NCBI RefSeq assembly: GCF_001280015.1
Contig: NZ_LGDV01000001.1
Location: forward strand, 1 to 64,000
DNA: 64,000 bases
Origin: Streptomyces sp. MMG1121
GTDB lineage: Bacteria; Actinomycetota; Actinomycetes; Streptomycetales; Streptomycetaceae
Direction of reading: 5' to 3'
Shown: positions 39,823-51,028 of the stretch, one piece after another
Numbering within the stretch: the stretch's first letter is position 1
Layout: the number at the start of each line of letters is the position of its first letter
The notes under the pieces: model-generated
The model's database searches: none
Told to the model about the DNA's origin: nothing
What the model saw: only the letters and a program-made list of their open reading frames with translations
Translations under genes and position numbers: made by a program

Positions 39823-42549
39823 CTAGTGCGCCGCCGATTCCCAGTCCGGGCCCGAGCCCACCGAGACGTCCAGCGGGGCCCTGAGGTGGACAGCGCCCGC
39901 CATCTCGCGGCGGACGATCTCCTCCGTGGCCTCGCGCTCGCCGGGGGCGATCTCCAGGACGATTTCGTCGTGGACCTGGAGGAGCATGCGGGACTTCAGG
40001 TCCGCCGCCCGCAGCGCGCTGTCCACCTTGAGCATGGCGATCTTGACGATGTCCGCCGCCGTGCCCTGGATGGGCGCGTTGAGGGCCATGCGTTCGGCCG
40101 CCTCGCGGCGCTGGCGGTTGTCGCTGTTGAGGTCGGGCAGATAGCGGCGGCGGCCGAAGAGCGTCGCCGTGTAGCCCGTGGCCCGCGCCTCGTCGACCGC
40201 CCGGCGCAGATAGTCCCGGACCCCGCCGAAGCGCTCGAAGTAGGTGTCCATCAGGGCGCGCGCCTCGCCCGCGTCGATGTTCAGCTGCTGGGAGAGGCCG
40301 AACGCGGACAGGCCGTAGGCGAGGCCGTACGACATCGCCTTGATCTTGCGGCGCATCTCGGCGTCCACCGCGTCGCGCTCGACCGAGAAGACCTGGGAGG
40401 CGACCGTGGTGTGCAGGTCCTCGCCGGAGGTGAACGCCTCGATCAGGCCCTCGTCCTCGGAGAGGTGGGCCATCACCCGCAGCTCGATCTGGCTGTAGTC
40501 GGCGGTCATCAGCGACTCGAAGCCCTCGCCGACCACGAAGCCGCGGCGGATCGCCCGGCCCTCGTCCGTGCGCACCGGGATGTTCTGCAGGTTCGGGTCC
40601 GTGGAGGACAGACGGCCGGTCGCGGCCACCGTCTGGTTGAAGGTGGTGTGGATACGGCCGTCGGCCGCGATGGTCTTGATCAGGCCCTCGACGGTGACGC
40701 GCAGCTTCGCCTGTTCGCGGTGGCGGAGCATGATGACCGGCAGTTCGTTGTCGGTCTGGGTGGCGAGCCAGGCCAGGGCGTCGGCGTCGGTGGTGTAGCC
40801 GGTCTTGGTCTTCTTCGTCTTCGGCAGGGCCAGCTCGCCGAAGAGGACCTCCTGGAGCTGCTTGGGCGAGCCCAGGTTGAACTCGTGACCGGCGGCCGCG
40901 TGGGCCTCCTTCACGGCCTGCTGCACCGCTCCCGCGAACGTCTGCTCCATCGCCTCCAGGTGCGCGCGGTCGGCCGCGATGCCGTGGCGCTCCATGCGGG
41001 CGAGCAGGACGGAGGTGGGCAGCTCCATGTCGCGCAGGAGCTCGGCGGCGCCGACTTCCTCCAGGCGGGCCGCGAAGGCCTCGCCCAGGTCGAGGACCGC
41101 GCGGGCCTGGATCATCAGGGCCTCGGCCTCGGCGCCCTCGTCCGCGCCGAAGGCCAGCTGGCCGTCGGCCGCCGCGGCGGGGGCCAGCTCGCGGTGCAGG
41201 TACTCCAGGGAGAGCGCGTCCAGGTCGAAGGAGCGGCGGCCCGGCTTGACCAGGTACGCGGCGAGCGCGGTGTCCATGGTCACGCCCTCGACGCTCCAGC
41301 CGTGCTCGGCGAAGACGCGCATGGCGCCCTTGGCGTTGTGGAACACCTTGGGGCGGGCGGCGTCGGCCAGCCAGGCCGCGAACGCGTTCTCGTCTGCCTC
41401 GTCCAGCTCGGCCGGGTCGAACCAGACGGCCGCTCCGCCGGCCGCCGCGAGGGCGACCTCGGCGACCGAGCCGGTGCCCAGCGCCCAGGTGTCCACGGTG
41501 GCGACGCCCAGGGTGTCGGCGCCGTGCCCGGCGAACCAGGGGGCCAGCTCGCCGGTGCGCAGGATCGCGCCGTCGATCTCCACGCCCTCGGTGGCGACCG
41601 GGGTGGCCTCGGCCTCCTCCGCGCCCGGGTCGACGGCGTAGAGACGCTCGCGCAGGGACGGGTTGCGGATCTCCAGGGTGTCCAGGACCATCGCGACCGT
41701 CGTGCGGTCGTACGGCGCCCGCGCCAGGTCGGCGACCGCCTTCGGCAGCTCGACCTGGCGCTCCAGCTCGGTCAGGACGCGGTTGAGCTTGACCGACTCC
41801 AGGTGGTCGCGGAGGTTCTGCCCGGCCTTGCCCTTGACCTCGTCGACGCGCTCGACCAGCTCGGCGAAGGAGCCGAACTGGTTGATCCACTTCGCGGCGG
41901 TCTTCTCGCCGACGCCGGGGATGCCGGGAAGGTTGTCGGACGGGTCGCCGCGCAGGGCCGCGAAGTCGGGGTACTGGGCGGGCGTCAAGCCGTACTTCTC
42001 GAAGACCTTCTCCGGGGTGAAGCGGGTCAGCTCCGAGACGCCCTTCGTCGGGTACAGCACGGTGATGTTCTCGGTGACCAGCTGGAAGGAGTCGCGGTCG
42101 CCGGTGACGATCAGCACCTCGAAGCCCGCGGCCTCGGCCTGCGTGGCGAGCGTGGCGATGATGTCGTCCGCCTCGAAGCCGTCGACGGCGAAGCGCGGCG
42201 CGTGCATCGCGTCGAGCAGCTCGCCGATCAGCTCGACCTGGCCCTTGAACTCGTCCGGGGTCTTGGAGCGGTTCGCCTTGTACTCGGTGAACCGCTCGGA
42301 GCGCCATGTCTTGCGCGAGACGTCGAAGGCGACCGCGAAGTGCGTGGGCGCCTCGTCACGCAGGGTGTTGGCCAGCATCGACGCGAAGCCGTAGATCGCG
42401 TTCGTCGGCTGGCCGGTCGCGGTCGTGAAGTTCTCCGCGGGCAGCGCGAAGAACGCGCGGTAGGCCAGCGAGTGCCCGTCCATGAGCATCAGCCGGGGAC
42501 GGGTGCCGCCGGGGGTCTTGTCGGTCTTCTTCGATGCTGTCTCTGCCAC
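39823..42549 (-). CDS. polA: DNA polymerase I
   Basis: 908 aa, the usual actinobacterial length. N-terminal 5'-3' exonuclease (LMLMDGHSLAYRAFFALP, VDGFEADDIIATLA, VTGDRDSFQLV, GIPGVGEKTAAKW). The middle 3'-5' exonuclease domain lacks the DxE motif I (the aligned place reads DTWALGTG), so proofreading is probably absent, as known for this group. Polymerase motifs A (DYSQIELR), B (KAMSYGLAYG) and C (QVHDEIVLE) are intact. Fills gaps in repair and replaces RNA primers. GTG at 42549. Transcribed divergently from the FdhF/YdeP gene. Confidence 0.97.
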   Translation of the reverse strand: MAETASKKTDKTPGGTRPRLMLMDGHSLAYRAFFALPAENFTTATGQPTNAIYGFASMLANTLRDEAPTHFAVAFDVSRKTWRSERFTEYKANRSKTPDEFKGQVELIGELLDAMHAPRFAVDGFEADDIIATLATQAEAAGFEVLIVTGDRDSFQLVTENITVLYPTKGVSELTRFTPEKVFEKYGLTPAQYPDFAALRGDPSDNLPGIPGVGEKTAAKWINQFGSFAELVERVDEVKGKAGQNLRDHLESVKLNRVLTELERQVELPKAVADLARAPYDRTTVAMVLDTLEIRNPSLRERLYAVDPGAEEAEATPVATEGVEIDGAILRTGELAPWFAGHGADTLGVATVDTWALGTGSVAEVALAAAGGAAVWFDPAELDEADENAFAAWLADAARPKVFHNAKGAMRVFAEHGWSVEGVTMDTALAAYLVKPGRRSFDLDALSLEYLHRELAPAAAADGQLAFGADEGAEAEALMIQARAVLDLGEAFAARLEEVGAAELLRDMELPTSVLLARMERHGIAADRAHLEAMEQTFAGAVQQAVKEAHAAAGHEFNLGSPKQLQEVLFGELALPKTKKTKTGYTTDADALAWLATQTDNELPVIMLRHREQAKLRVTVEGLIKTIAADGRIHTTFNQTVAATGRLSSTDPNLQNIPVRTDEGRAIRRGFVVGEGFESLMTADYSQIELRVMAHLSEDEGLIEAFTSGEDLHTTVASQVFSVERDAVDAEMRRKIKAMSYGLAYGLSAFGLSQQLNIDAGEARALMDTYFERFGGVRDYLRRAVDEARATGYTATLFGRRRYLPDLNSDNRQRREAAERMALNAPIQGTAADIVKIAMLKVDSALRAADLKSRMLLQVHDEIVLEIAPGEREATEEIVRREMAGAVHLRAPLDVSVGSGPDWESAAH

Positions 42550-42729
42550 GTCCCCGATCCTGCCACGCCGCACTGACAGTCCGGACCGGGCGGCTCCGGC
42601 GGGTGTGCGCTCCGGGCCGGTGAGCAGTCGGGAGAGCCGGTCGGAGAGGAAGGCGGGCGGCGGCGTTGTCAGCAGCCCGTGGGAGGATCGACGGCGTCGA
42701 GGGCACGCGCAGTCGAAGGGGAGGGTGCG

Positions 42730-45066
<2,337 letters not shown>

Positions 45067-45114
45067 GCGTTCGCTCAGTGAGCAGACAGGTGGACGACGA
45101 ACGGAGCCGGGCCC

Positions 45115-45606
45115 ATGGGTGAGCAGCAGCGAGTGAAGTTCCCGCAAGAGATCATCGACGAGTACGCGGCGCTCGGTGTCGATCTGCCGGCCCTGTTCTC
45201 GGCCGGGCACCTGGGCACGCGGATGGGCGTGGAGATCCTGGAGGCCTCGGCGGACAAGGTCGTCGGGACCATGCCGGTGGAGGGCAACACCCAGCCGTAC
45301 GGACTGCTGCACGGCGGCGCCTCGGCGGTGCTGGCGGAGACCCTGGGCTCGGTGGGCTCCATGCTGCACGGCGGCAGCTCGAAGATCGCGGTGGGGGTGG
45401 ACCTGAACTGCACGCACCACCGCGGGGTCCGCTCGGGCCTGGTGACGGGTGTGGCCACGCCCGTGCACCGGGGCCGGTCGACGGCTACGTACGAGATCGT
45501 GATCAGCGACGAGGAGGGCCGCCGGGTGTGCACCGCCCGGCTGACCTGCCTGCTGCGGGACGCGCGGCCCGGCGACGCGGCGCAGGCAGGGCCCGCCGCC
45601 GACTGA
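45115..45606 (+). CDS. PaaI-type hotdog thioesterase
   Basis: 163 aa. Hotdog fold acyl-CoA thioesterase. QPYGLLHGGASAVLAETLGS is the PaaI/YdiI active-site region with the HGG motif and a catalytic Glu four turns later. DLNCTHHRGVRSG and the beta-strand ATYEIVISDEEG follow. It probably hydrolyses small or aromatic acyl-CoA esters. ATG start with GGAG about 9 bases before it. It lies 48 bp after the YdeP-type gene on the same strand; a functional link is not known. Confidence 0.9.
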   Translation: MGEQQRVKFPQEIIDEYAALGVDLPALFSAGHLGTRMGVEILEASADKVVGTMPVEGNTQPYGLLHGGASAVLAETLGSVGSMLHGGSSKIAVGVDLNCTHHRGVRSGLVTGVATPVHRGRSTATYEIVISDEEGRRVCTARLTCLLRDARPGDAAQAGPAAD

Positions 45607-45985
45607 CCGGCGCGCACCGGGCCGTTGCTCCCCGCCGTCCCGCCCCTTAACTTCGGGACATGGGACGGCGAGGGAACCCCCGGCCGGGGGCGAGGTTCCT
45701 GATGCTCGGGCCGGCACTGCCCGCGCCCCTGCTGAGCACGGCACGCGACCGGCCCCCCGGCACCGGTCACCCCGACAGCTCCGGACACCCCCGCGCCCAC
45801 TCGCACTCCCCATCGATGGGCCCGCCCACCGGGCAGTGCGAGGTCCCGCGGGACGTCGTGGGTACGACCCACCCCATGAAGCGGCGTCAAGGGAGTTCAA
45901 GCGCGGATGAGTTGATCGGCCGTCAGGCGCACAAGGCCCGCAACGAGCGCTGCCGGCACGGGACCCCGGCCGGAGGTTCCTCGCA
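45607..45985 (+). other. 379-bp gap; possible 37-aa upstream ORF
   Basis: Mostly GC-rich non-coding DNA. From an ATG at 45876 an ORF of 37 codons (MKRRQGSSSADELIGRQAHK) runs to a TGA that overlaps the GTG of the next gene (GTGA), so it could be a translated leader or a coupled gene. It has no clear ribosome site. I see no other gene here. Confidence 0.35.
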
Positions 45986-46639
45986 GTGAGCGGCATCGGC
46001 CCCCTGGAGCCCGGCGAGGGCACGCGCGCGTGGGACGCCGGAGAGCCGACGGACCCGACTCCCCGCACGGCACACCGGATCCGCACGGCCCTCGCGACCC
46101 GGTACGCCCGGCACCGGCGGGCCACCCTCGCCCTCGCCGGGGCCGCCGCACTGCTGGGCGGTGGCGGCTACCTCTACGGCACCCGGCCCCAGCAGCCGCC
46201 GCCACCCCCGACCCCCTTTCCCGCAGAGGCCGTTGCGGTGACCTTCGCGGGTGGTCTGCCCACCCCGGCCGACGCCGTGCCCCGCAGCTTCAGCTTCGCG
46301 GTGCTACTGAGCGTGGAGTCCGGGCCAACGGTCACCGTAACCCGGGTGACCCAGCCGTACGCGGGACTGTCGCTGGTGACGGACCCGCCGACCCCCTTCG
46401 GGGCAAAGGCAGGTTCCGACCGCAAGATCACAATAACCATGCACGTGACGGAATGCGGAAAAGCACCCAAGGACGCCGGACTCCCTTTCCTGGACGTAAC
46501 TCTGCGTAATACGCGCGCAATGCAGATTCACAGCTACATCCTCGGTTCGCAGTACGCGCAGCACCTCTCCCAGGCCCTGAAAGTCGCCTGCAGCACCACG
46601 GGTGCGTCATTACCAAAACCACCGAGACGCCTGAATTGA
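45986..46639 (+). CDS. Membrane-anchored or secreted protein with a TTA codon
   Basis: 217 aa. A basic segment (ARHRRATLAL) precedes one hydrophobic stretch at about residues 46-63, like a signal anchor or Tat-type signal without a clear RR-x-F core. The outside part starts with a Pro run (PQQPPPPPTPFP) and folds into what looks like a beta-rich domain (AVAVTFAGGLPTPADAVP, VTVTRVTQPYAGLSL). Annotated relatives are called Tat-signal domain proteins. The GTG start has CGGAGG before it. Codon 209 is TTA (46610-46612), the rare leucine codon read by bldA tRNA, and the last 60 codons are richer in A/T. Confidence 0.7.
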   Translation: MSGIGPLEPGEGTRAWDAGEPTDPTPRTAHRIRTALATRYARHRRATLALAGAAALLGGGGYLYGTRPQQPPPPPTPFPAEAVAVTFAGGLPTPADAVPRSFSFAVLLSVESGPTVTVTRVTQPYAGLSLVTDPPTPFGAKAGSDRKITITMHVTECGKAPKDAGLPFLDVTLRNTRAMQIHSYILGSQYAQHLSQALKVACSTTGASLPKPPRRLN

Positions 46640-46909
46640 TCATGGTGGATCCTGCGGGTTCTCACCATGCGGACAGGGCGAATCGGCCGTAATTCTGCCC
46701 TTCCCCCCAGGGCGTACCGCTCTGCATTACGTCGTGTCATAACAAGAGAGTCACAGCCTTCGTCAGACTCTCCTCCACGTTCCCTGCACACGCTTAGAGT
46801 CACGGCCAGTCACCGCGCCGAAGGATGGCCTCTTGGGCTTGTCACTTCTGGCTGGCGCGCGGCTCGACCGTTTCCAGGGGGAGGCGGTCGTCCAGGGAAA
46901 GGACTGATC
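46640..46909 (+). promoter_or_regulatory. Leader/promoter region of the liv operon
   Basis: 270 bp, less GC-rich than its surroundings. GAGAGTC (46746-46752) and GACTCTC (46766-46772) form an inverted repeat over 13 bases, a candidate operator or leader hairpin. A run TTAGAGT lies at 46794-46800. The ribosome site for livK is AAAGGA. I cannot assign a promoter with confidence. Confidence 0.35.
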
Positions 46910-48145
46910 GTGCGTCAACGTTCGCTCATCGCCATCACCGCCGCGCTGGCAGCGGGAGCACTCACCCTCACCGCCTGCGGCTCGCGCGACAGCGGCGGCG
47001 ACAAGGGTTCCGACTCCGGCGCCGGAAGCACCGTCGTCATCGGTGTCGACGCCCCACTGACCGGCGACCTGTCCGCGCTCGGCCTGGGCATCAAGAACTC
47101 GGCGGACCTGGCGGCCAAGACGGCCAACAAGCAGAACTTCGTCAAGGGCATCACGTTCAAGGTCGAGGCCAAGGACGACCAGGCGCAGCCCTCCTCCGGT
47201 CAGCAGAACGCCACCGCGTTCGTCGGCGACAGCTCCGTCCTCGGCGTCGTCGGCCCGCTCAACTCCTCCGTCGCCCAGTCGATGCAGAAGGTCTTCGACG
47301 ACAACCAGCTGGTGGAGGTCTCACCGGCCAACACCAGCCCGGACCTGACCCAGGGCACCAACTGGCAGAAGAGCAAGGTGCGTCCGTACAAGTCGTACTT
47401 CCGCACCGCGACCACGGACGCCGTCCAGGGTCCGTTCGCCGCCCAGTACATCTACAACAAGGCCAAGAAGACCAAGGTCTTCGTCATCGACGACAAGAAG
47501 ACCTACGGCGCCGGTCTCGCCAAGACCTTCACCGACGAGTTCACCAAGCTCGGCGGCAAGGTCGTCGGCACCGAGCACATCAACCCCGACACCAAGGACT
47601 TCTCCGCGGTCGCCACCAAGGTGAAGACCTCCGGCGCCGAGGTGGTGTACTACGGCGGCGAGTACCCGCAGGCCGGTCCGCTCAGCAAGCAGATCAAGTC
47701 CGCCGGCGCCAACATCCCGCTGATCGGCGGTGACGGCATCTACGACCCGACCTTCATCAAGCTGGCCGGCAGCGCCGCCACCGGCGACTTCGCCACCTCG
47801 GTCGGCGCGCCGGTCGAGACGCTGCCCTCTGCCAAGGAGTTCGTCGCCAACTACAAGGCGGCGGGCTACAAGGACGAGTACGCGGCCTACGGCGGTTACT
47901 CCTACGACTCGGCCTGGGCGATCATCGAGGCCGTGAAGAAGGTCGTCGAGAACAACGGCGGCAAGCTGCCGTCCGACGCCCGCTCGCAGGTCACCAGGAC
48001 CGTGCAGAACGTGTCCTTCGACGGCGTGACCGGCAAGGTCTCCTTCGACCAGTACGGTGACGCGACCAACAAGCAGCTCACCGTCTACTCCGTGACGAAC
48101 GGCGCCTGGAAGGCCGTGGAGTCCGGCACCTACAGCGGCGGCTGA
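46910..48145 (+). CDS. livK: Branched-chain amino acid ABC transporter, binding lipoprotein
   Basis: 411 aa lipoprotein. Signal peptide with lipobox LTAC and modified C23, followed by a Gly/Ser/Asp linker. The periplasmic-binding fold (VVIGVDAPLTGDLSALG, VGPLNSSVAQSMQKVF, FFR/YFRTATTDAVQGPFAA, YGGEYPQAGPLSKQIK) belongs to the Leu/Ile/Val-binding family. It delivers ligands to LivHM at the cell surface. GTG start with AAAGGA upstream. A strong hairpin after its stop separates it from the membrane genes, which would keep the binding protein at a higher level. Confidence 0.93.
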   Translation: MRQRSLIAITAALAAGALTLTACGSRDSGGDKGSDSGAGSTVVIGVDAPLTGDLSALGLGIKNSADLAAKTANKQNFVKGITFKVEAKDDQAQPSSGQQNATAFVGDSSVLGVVGPLNSSVAQSMQKVFDDNQLVEVSPANTSPDLTQGTNWQKSKVRPYKSYFRTATTDAVQGPFAAQYIYNKAKKTKVFVIDDKKTYGAGLAKTFTDEFTKLGGKVVGTEHINPDTKDFSAVATKVKTSGAEVVYYGGEYPQAGPLSKQIKSAGANIPLIGGDGIYDPTFIKLAGSAATGDFATSVGAPVETLPSAKEFVANYKAAGYKDEYAAYGGYSYDSAWAIIEAVKKVVENNGGKLPSDARSQVTRTVQNVSFDGVTGKVSFDQYGDATNKQLTVYSVTNGAWKAVESGTYSGG

Positions 48146-48172
48146 CCCCACCCCCCTCCCGCACCGACCGAG

Positions 48173-48208
48173 CCGCGCGGGGCGCTGTTCCACTGGCGCC
48201 CCGCGCGG
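48173..48208 (+). terminator. Hairpin between livK and livH
   Basis: Perfect 13-bp stem CCGCGCGGGGCGC with a 10-base loop. No long T run follows. Within an operon this would act as a partial terminator or as a block to 3' exonucleases, giving more livK mRNA than livHMGF mRNA. Confidence 0.7.
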
Positions 48209-48261
48209 ACTCGCATCCGGCCCCATCCGTCGCACTTTCCGAACGTCTCGGAGGACATGCG

Positions 48262-49194
48262 GTGAACGAACTGCCGCAGCAGCTGGTCAACGGCCTGCTC
48301 CTGGGATCCATGTACGGGCTCGTCGCCATCGGCTACACAATGGTCTACGGCATTGTCCAGCTCATCAACTTCGCCCACGGCGAGATCTTCATGACCGGCG
48401 CCTTCGGCGCGCTCACGGTCTACGCGTACGTACTGCCGGACGGCACCTCGATGTGGATCGCCCTGCCCCTCATGCTGGTGGGCGCCGTCCTGGTCGCCGT
48501 CCTGGTCGCCGTCGGAGCGGAACGGTTCGCCTACCGTCCCCTGCGCACCGCCCCACGTCTCGCCCCCCTCATCACCGCCATCGGCCTCTCCCTGGCCCTC
48601 CAGCAGGCGGTGTGGGCCTGGTACCCCCAGGCGAAGTCCGCCCGCACCTTCCCGACCATTCCGGGCGGCCCCTTCGACATCGGCAACGTGACGATCCAGA
48701 CCGGTGACATCTTCCTGGTCGTCGCGGCCCCGCTCAGCATGGCGTTCCTCGCCTACTTCGTGATGCGCACCCGTACCGGCCGCGGCATGCAGGCCACCGC
48801 CCAGGATCCGGACACCGCGAAGCTGATGGGCGTCAACACCGACCGCATCATCGTGATCGCGTTCGCCCTCGGCGCCACCTTCGCGGCCGTCGGCGGCGTC
48901 GCCTACGGCCTCAAGTACGGCCAGATCGACTTCAAGATGGGCTTCCTCCTCGGCCTGAAGGCCTTCACCGCGGCCGTCCTCGGCGGCATCGGCAACATCT
49001 ACGGCGCCATGCTCGGCGGCCTCGTCCTCGGCGTCGCCGAGGCCCTGTCCACCGCCTACATCTCGGACATCCCCGGCATGGACAAGTTCGGCAGCCAGTC
49101 CTGGGCAGACGTCTGGGCGTTCGTACTCCTCATTCTCGTACTGCTGTTCAGGCCACAGGGCCTGCTCGGCGAACGCGTCGCGGACAGGGCGTGA
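48262..49194 (+). CDS. livH: Branched-chain amino acid ABC transporter permease
   Basis: 310 aa with about eight hydrophobic helices. The signature NGLLLGSMYGLVAIGYTMVYG at its start and the cytoplasmic loop with GRGMQATAQDPDTAKLMG (contact to the ATPases) identify LivH. It forms the membrane channel with LivM. GTG start. Its TGA overlaps the GTG of livM. Comes after a hairpin downstream of livK. Confidence 0.94.
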   Translation: MNELPQQLVNGLLLGSMYGLVAIGYTMVYGIVQLINFAHGEIFMTGAFGALTVYAYVLPDGTSMWIALPLMLVGAVLVAVLVAVGAERFAYRPLRTAPRLAPLITAIGLSLALQQAVWAWYPQAKSARTFPTIPGGPFDIGNVTIQTGDIFLVVAAPLSMAFLAYFVMRTRTGRGMQATAQDPDTAKLMGVNTDRIIVIAFALGATFAAVGGVAYGLKYGQIDFKMGFLLGLKAFTAAVLGGIGNIYGAMLGGLVLGVAEALSTAYISDIPGMDKFGSQSWADVWAFVLLILVLLFRPQGLLGERVADRA

Positions 49195-51023
49195 CACCGA
49201 TGACCACAGACACCACCGCATCCGAGAGCCCGAGCGCACCCGTGGCCGCCCGGTCCGGTCTGATCGGCCTCCCGGCCCCGCTCGGGCGGGCCCTCGCCAC
49301 CGGCGGCGGCGCCCTCGCGATCGTCTCCACGTTCCTCTCCTGGACCTGGACCTCCGACTTCCCCGGCGACCTCACCGTCTACGGCTACCCGGGCGGCCTG
49401 CAGGTCCTGGTGCTGGTCGGCTCCATCCTCACCACCCTGTTCGGCCTCGCCTCCTACGGCGTCAAGGGCCTCGGTGTCCTGACGCCCGGCAGCGCCGACA
49501 GCGCCCTGAAGATGGCGGCACTCGGCACCTTCGGCACCGCCTGGTACACCGTGATCGCCATCAGCTCCGAACTCGGCGGCCTGGTGAACCTGGACCCCGG
49601 CGGTTTCGTCGTCGCCGTCGCCACGCTCGCCGCCCTGGTCGGCGCGCTGGCCCTGCCGTTCGAACGGCCCGAGCCCGACCCCGTCGACCCGGACGACTCC
49701 GGCTGGGAACTGTTCCGCCACAACGCGCGGCAGAAACGGAACGTCCTCAAGTCGGCCTTCGCCGCCAAGTCCCCCGATCCGGCGCGCGCGTTGCCCGCGT
49801 ATGCCGAGATCCTCGTCATCGTCGCGGCGATGGCCGTGGGCCTGCTGGTCTTCAGCTACGGCGTCAGCACCCCGTACGACGAACTGTTCATCGGCTTCCT
49901 CATCACCGCCGGCTTCGGCTTCGCCGCCGTCTCCAAGGCCGGGCTGGTGGCCCGGGTCTCGGCGATCACCGCGAAGCACCGCACCCTCACCATGACCGGC
50001 GCCTTCGTCGCCGCCGCGGCCTTTCCGTTCACCCAGTCCAACGACCAGTACGCGACGATCGGCGTCTACATCCTGATCTTCGCGACCGTCGCGCTGGGCC
50101 TGAACATCGTCGTCGGCCTCGCCGGCCTCCTCGACCTCGGTTACGTCGCCTTCCTCGGCGTCGGCGCCTACACCGCGGCCCTGGTCTCCGGCTCACCGTC
50201 CTCGCCGCTGCACGTGCACTGGCCGTTCTGGGCCTCCGCACTGCTCGGCGCGGTCGTCGCCATGGTCTTCGGCGTGATCATCGGCGCCCCCACCCTGCGA
50301 CTGCGCGGCGACTACCTCGCCATCGTGACCCTCGGCTTCGGTGAGATCTTCCGCATCACCGTCCTCAACCTGGACGGCACCTCCGGCCCGGATGTCACCA
50401 ACGGCTCCAACGGCATCTCCTCGATCCCGAACCTCAACATCCTCGGCTTCGACTTCGGCCAGAACCACCAGATCCTCGGCACCACCATCGGCCGGTTCGC
50501 CAACTACCTGCTGCTGATGCTGGTCATCACGCTCATCGTGGTCGTGGTCTTCCGGCGCAGCAGCGACTCCCGTATCGGCCGCGCCTGGGTCGCCATCCGC
50601 GAGGACGAGACGGCCGCGCTCGCCATGGGCATCAACGGCTTCCGGGTCAAGCTCATCGCCTTCGCCCTGGGTGCCTGCCTGGCCGGTCTCTCCGGCTCCG
50701 TCCAGGCCCACGTGACCTATACGGTGACCCCGGAGCAGTACCAGTTCGCCTACGCCGTGCCGCCCAACTCGGCCTTCCTGCTGGCCGCGGTGGTCCTCGG
50801 CGGCATGGGCACCATCTCCGGTCCGCTGGTCGGCGCGTCCCTGCTGTACCTGATCCCGGCCAAGCTGCAGTTCCTCGGCGACTACCAGCTCTTCGCCTTC
50901 GGCGTCACTCTCGTGCTGCTGATGCGCTTCCGGCCGGAGGGCCTCATCCCCAACCGGCGCCGCCAGCTCGAGTTCCACGAAGAGACCGACGCGCCCGCCG
51001 TCCTCAGCAAGGCAGGGGCCTGA
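49191..51023 (+). CDS. livM: Branched-chain amino acid ABC transporter permease, extended
   Basis: 610 aa, longer than E. coli LivM (about 425). The LivM core begins near residue 290 (GVYILIFATVALGLNIVVGLAG) and includes GDYLAIVTLGFGEIFRI and the ATPase-contact loop RIGRAWVAIREDETAALAMG. The N-terminal part carries an additional set of about five hydrophobic segments and an acidic, Pro-rich loop (ERPEPDPVDPDDSGWEL). It starts at a GTG overlapping the livH stop; ATG at 49200 is an alternative. Membrane partner of LivH. Confidence 0.92.
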   Translation: MTPMTTDTTASESPSAPVAARSGLIGLPAPLGRALATGGGALAIVSTFLSWTWTSDFPGDLTVYGYPGGLQVLVLVGSILTTLFGLASYGVKGLGVLTPGSADSALKMAALGTFGTAWYTVIAISSELGGLVNLDPGGFVVAVATLAALVGALALPFERPEPDPVDPDDSGWELFRHNARQKRNVLKSAFAAKSPDPARALPAYAEILVIVAAMAVGLLVFSYGVSTPYDELFIGFLITAGFGFAAVSKAGLVARVSAITAKHRTLTMTGAFVAAAAFPFTQSNDQYATIGVYILIFATVALGLNIVVGLAGLLDLGYVAFLGVGAYTAALVSGSPSSPLHVHWPFWASALLGAVVAMVFGVIIGAPTLRLRGDYLAIVTLGFGEIFRITVLNLDGTSGPDVTNGSNGISSIPNLNILGFDFGQNHQILGTTIGRFANYLLLMLVITLIVVVVFRRSSDSRIGRAWVAIREDETAALAMGINGFRVKLIAFALGACLAGLSGSVQAHVTYTVTPEQYQFAYAVPPNSAFLLAAVVLGGMGTISGPLVGASLLYLIPAKLQFLGDYQLFAFGVTLVLLMRFRPEGLIPNRRRQLEFHEETDAPAVLSKAGA

Positions 51024-51028
51024 CCACG

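Noticed and set aside
39733-42576. Very long open frame on the plus strand opposite polA
   Set aside because: Product is a low-complexity Val/Gly/Arg/Leu text with no domain; polA on the minus strand explains the base composition.
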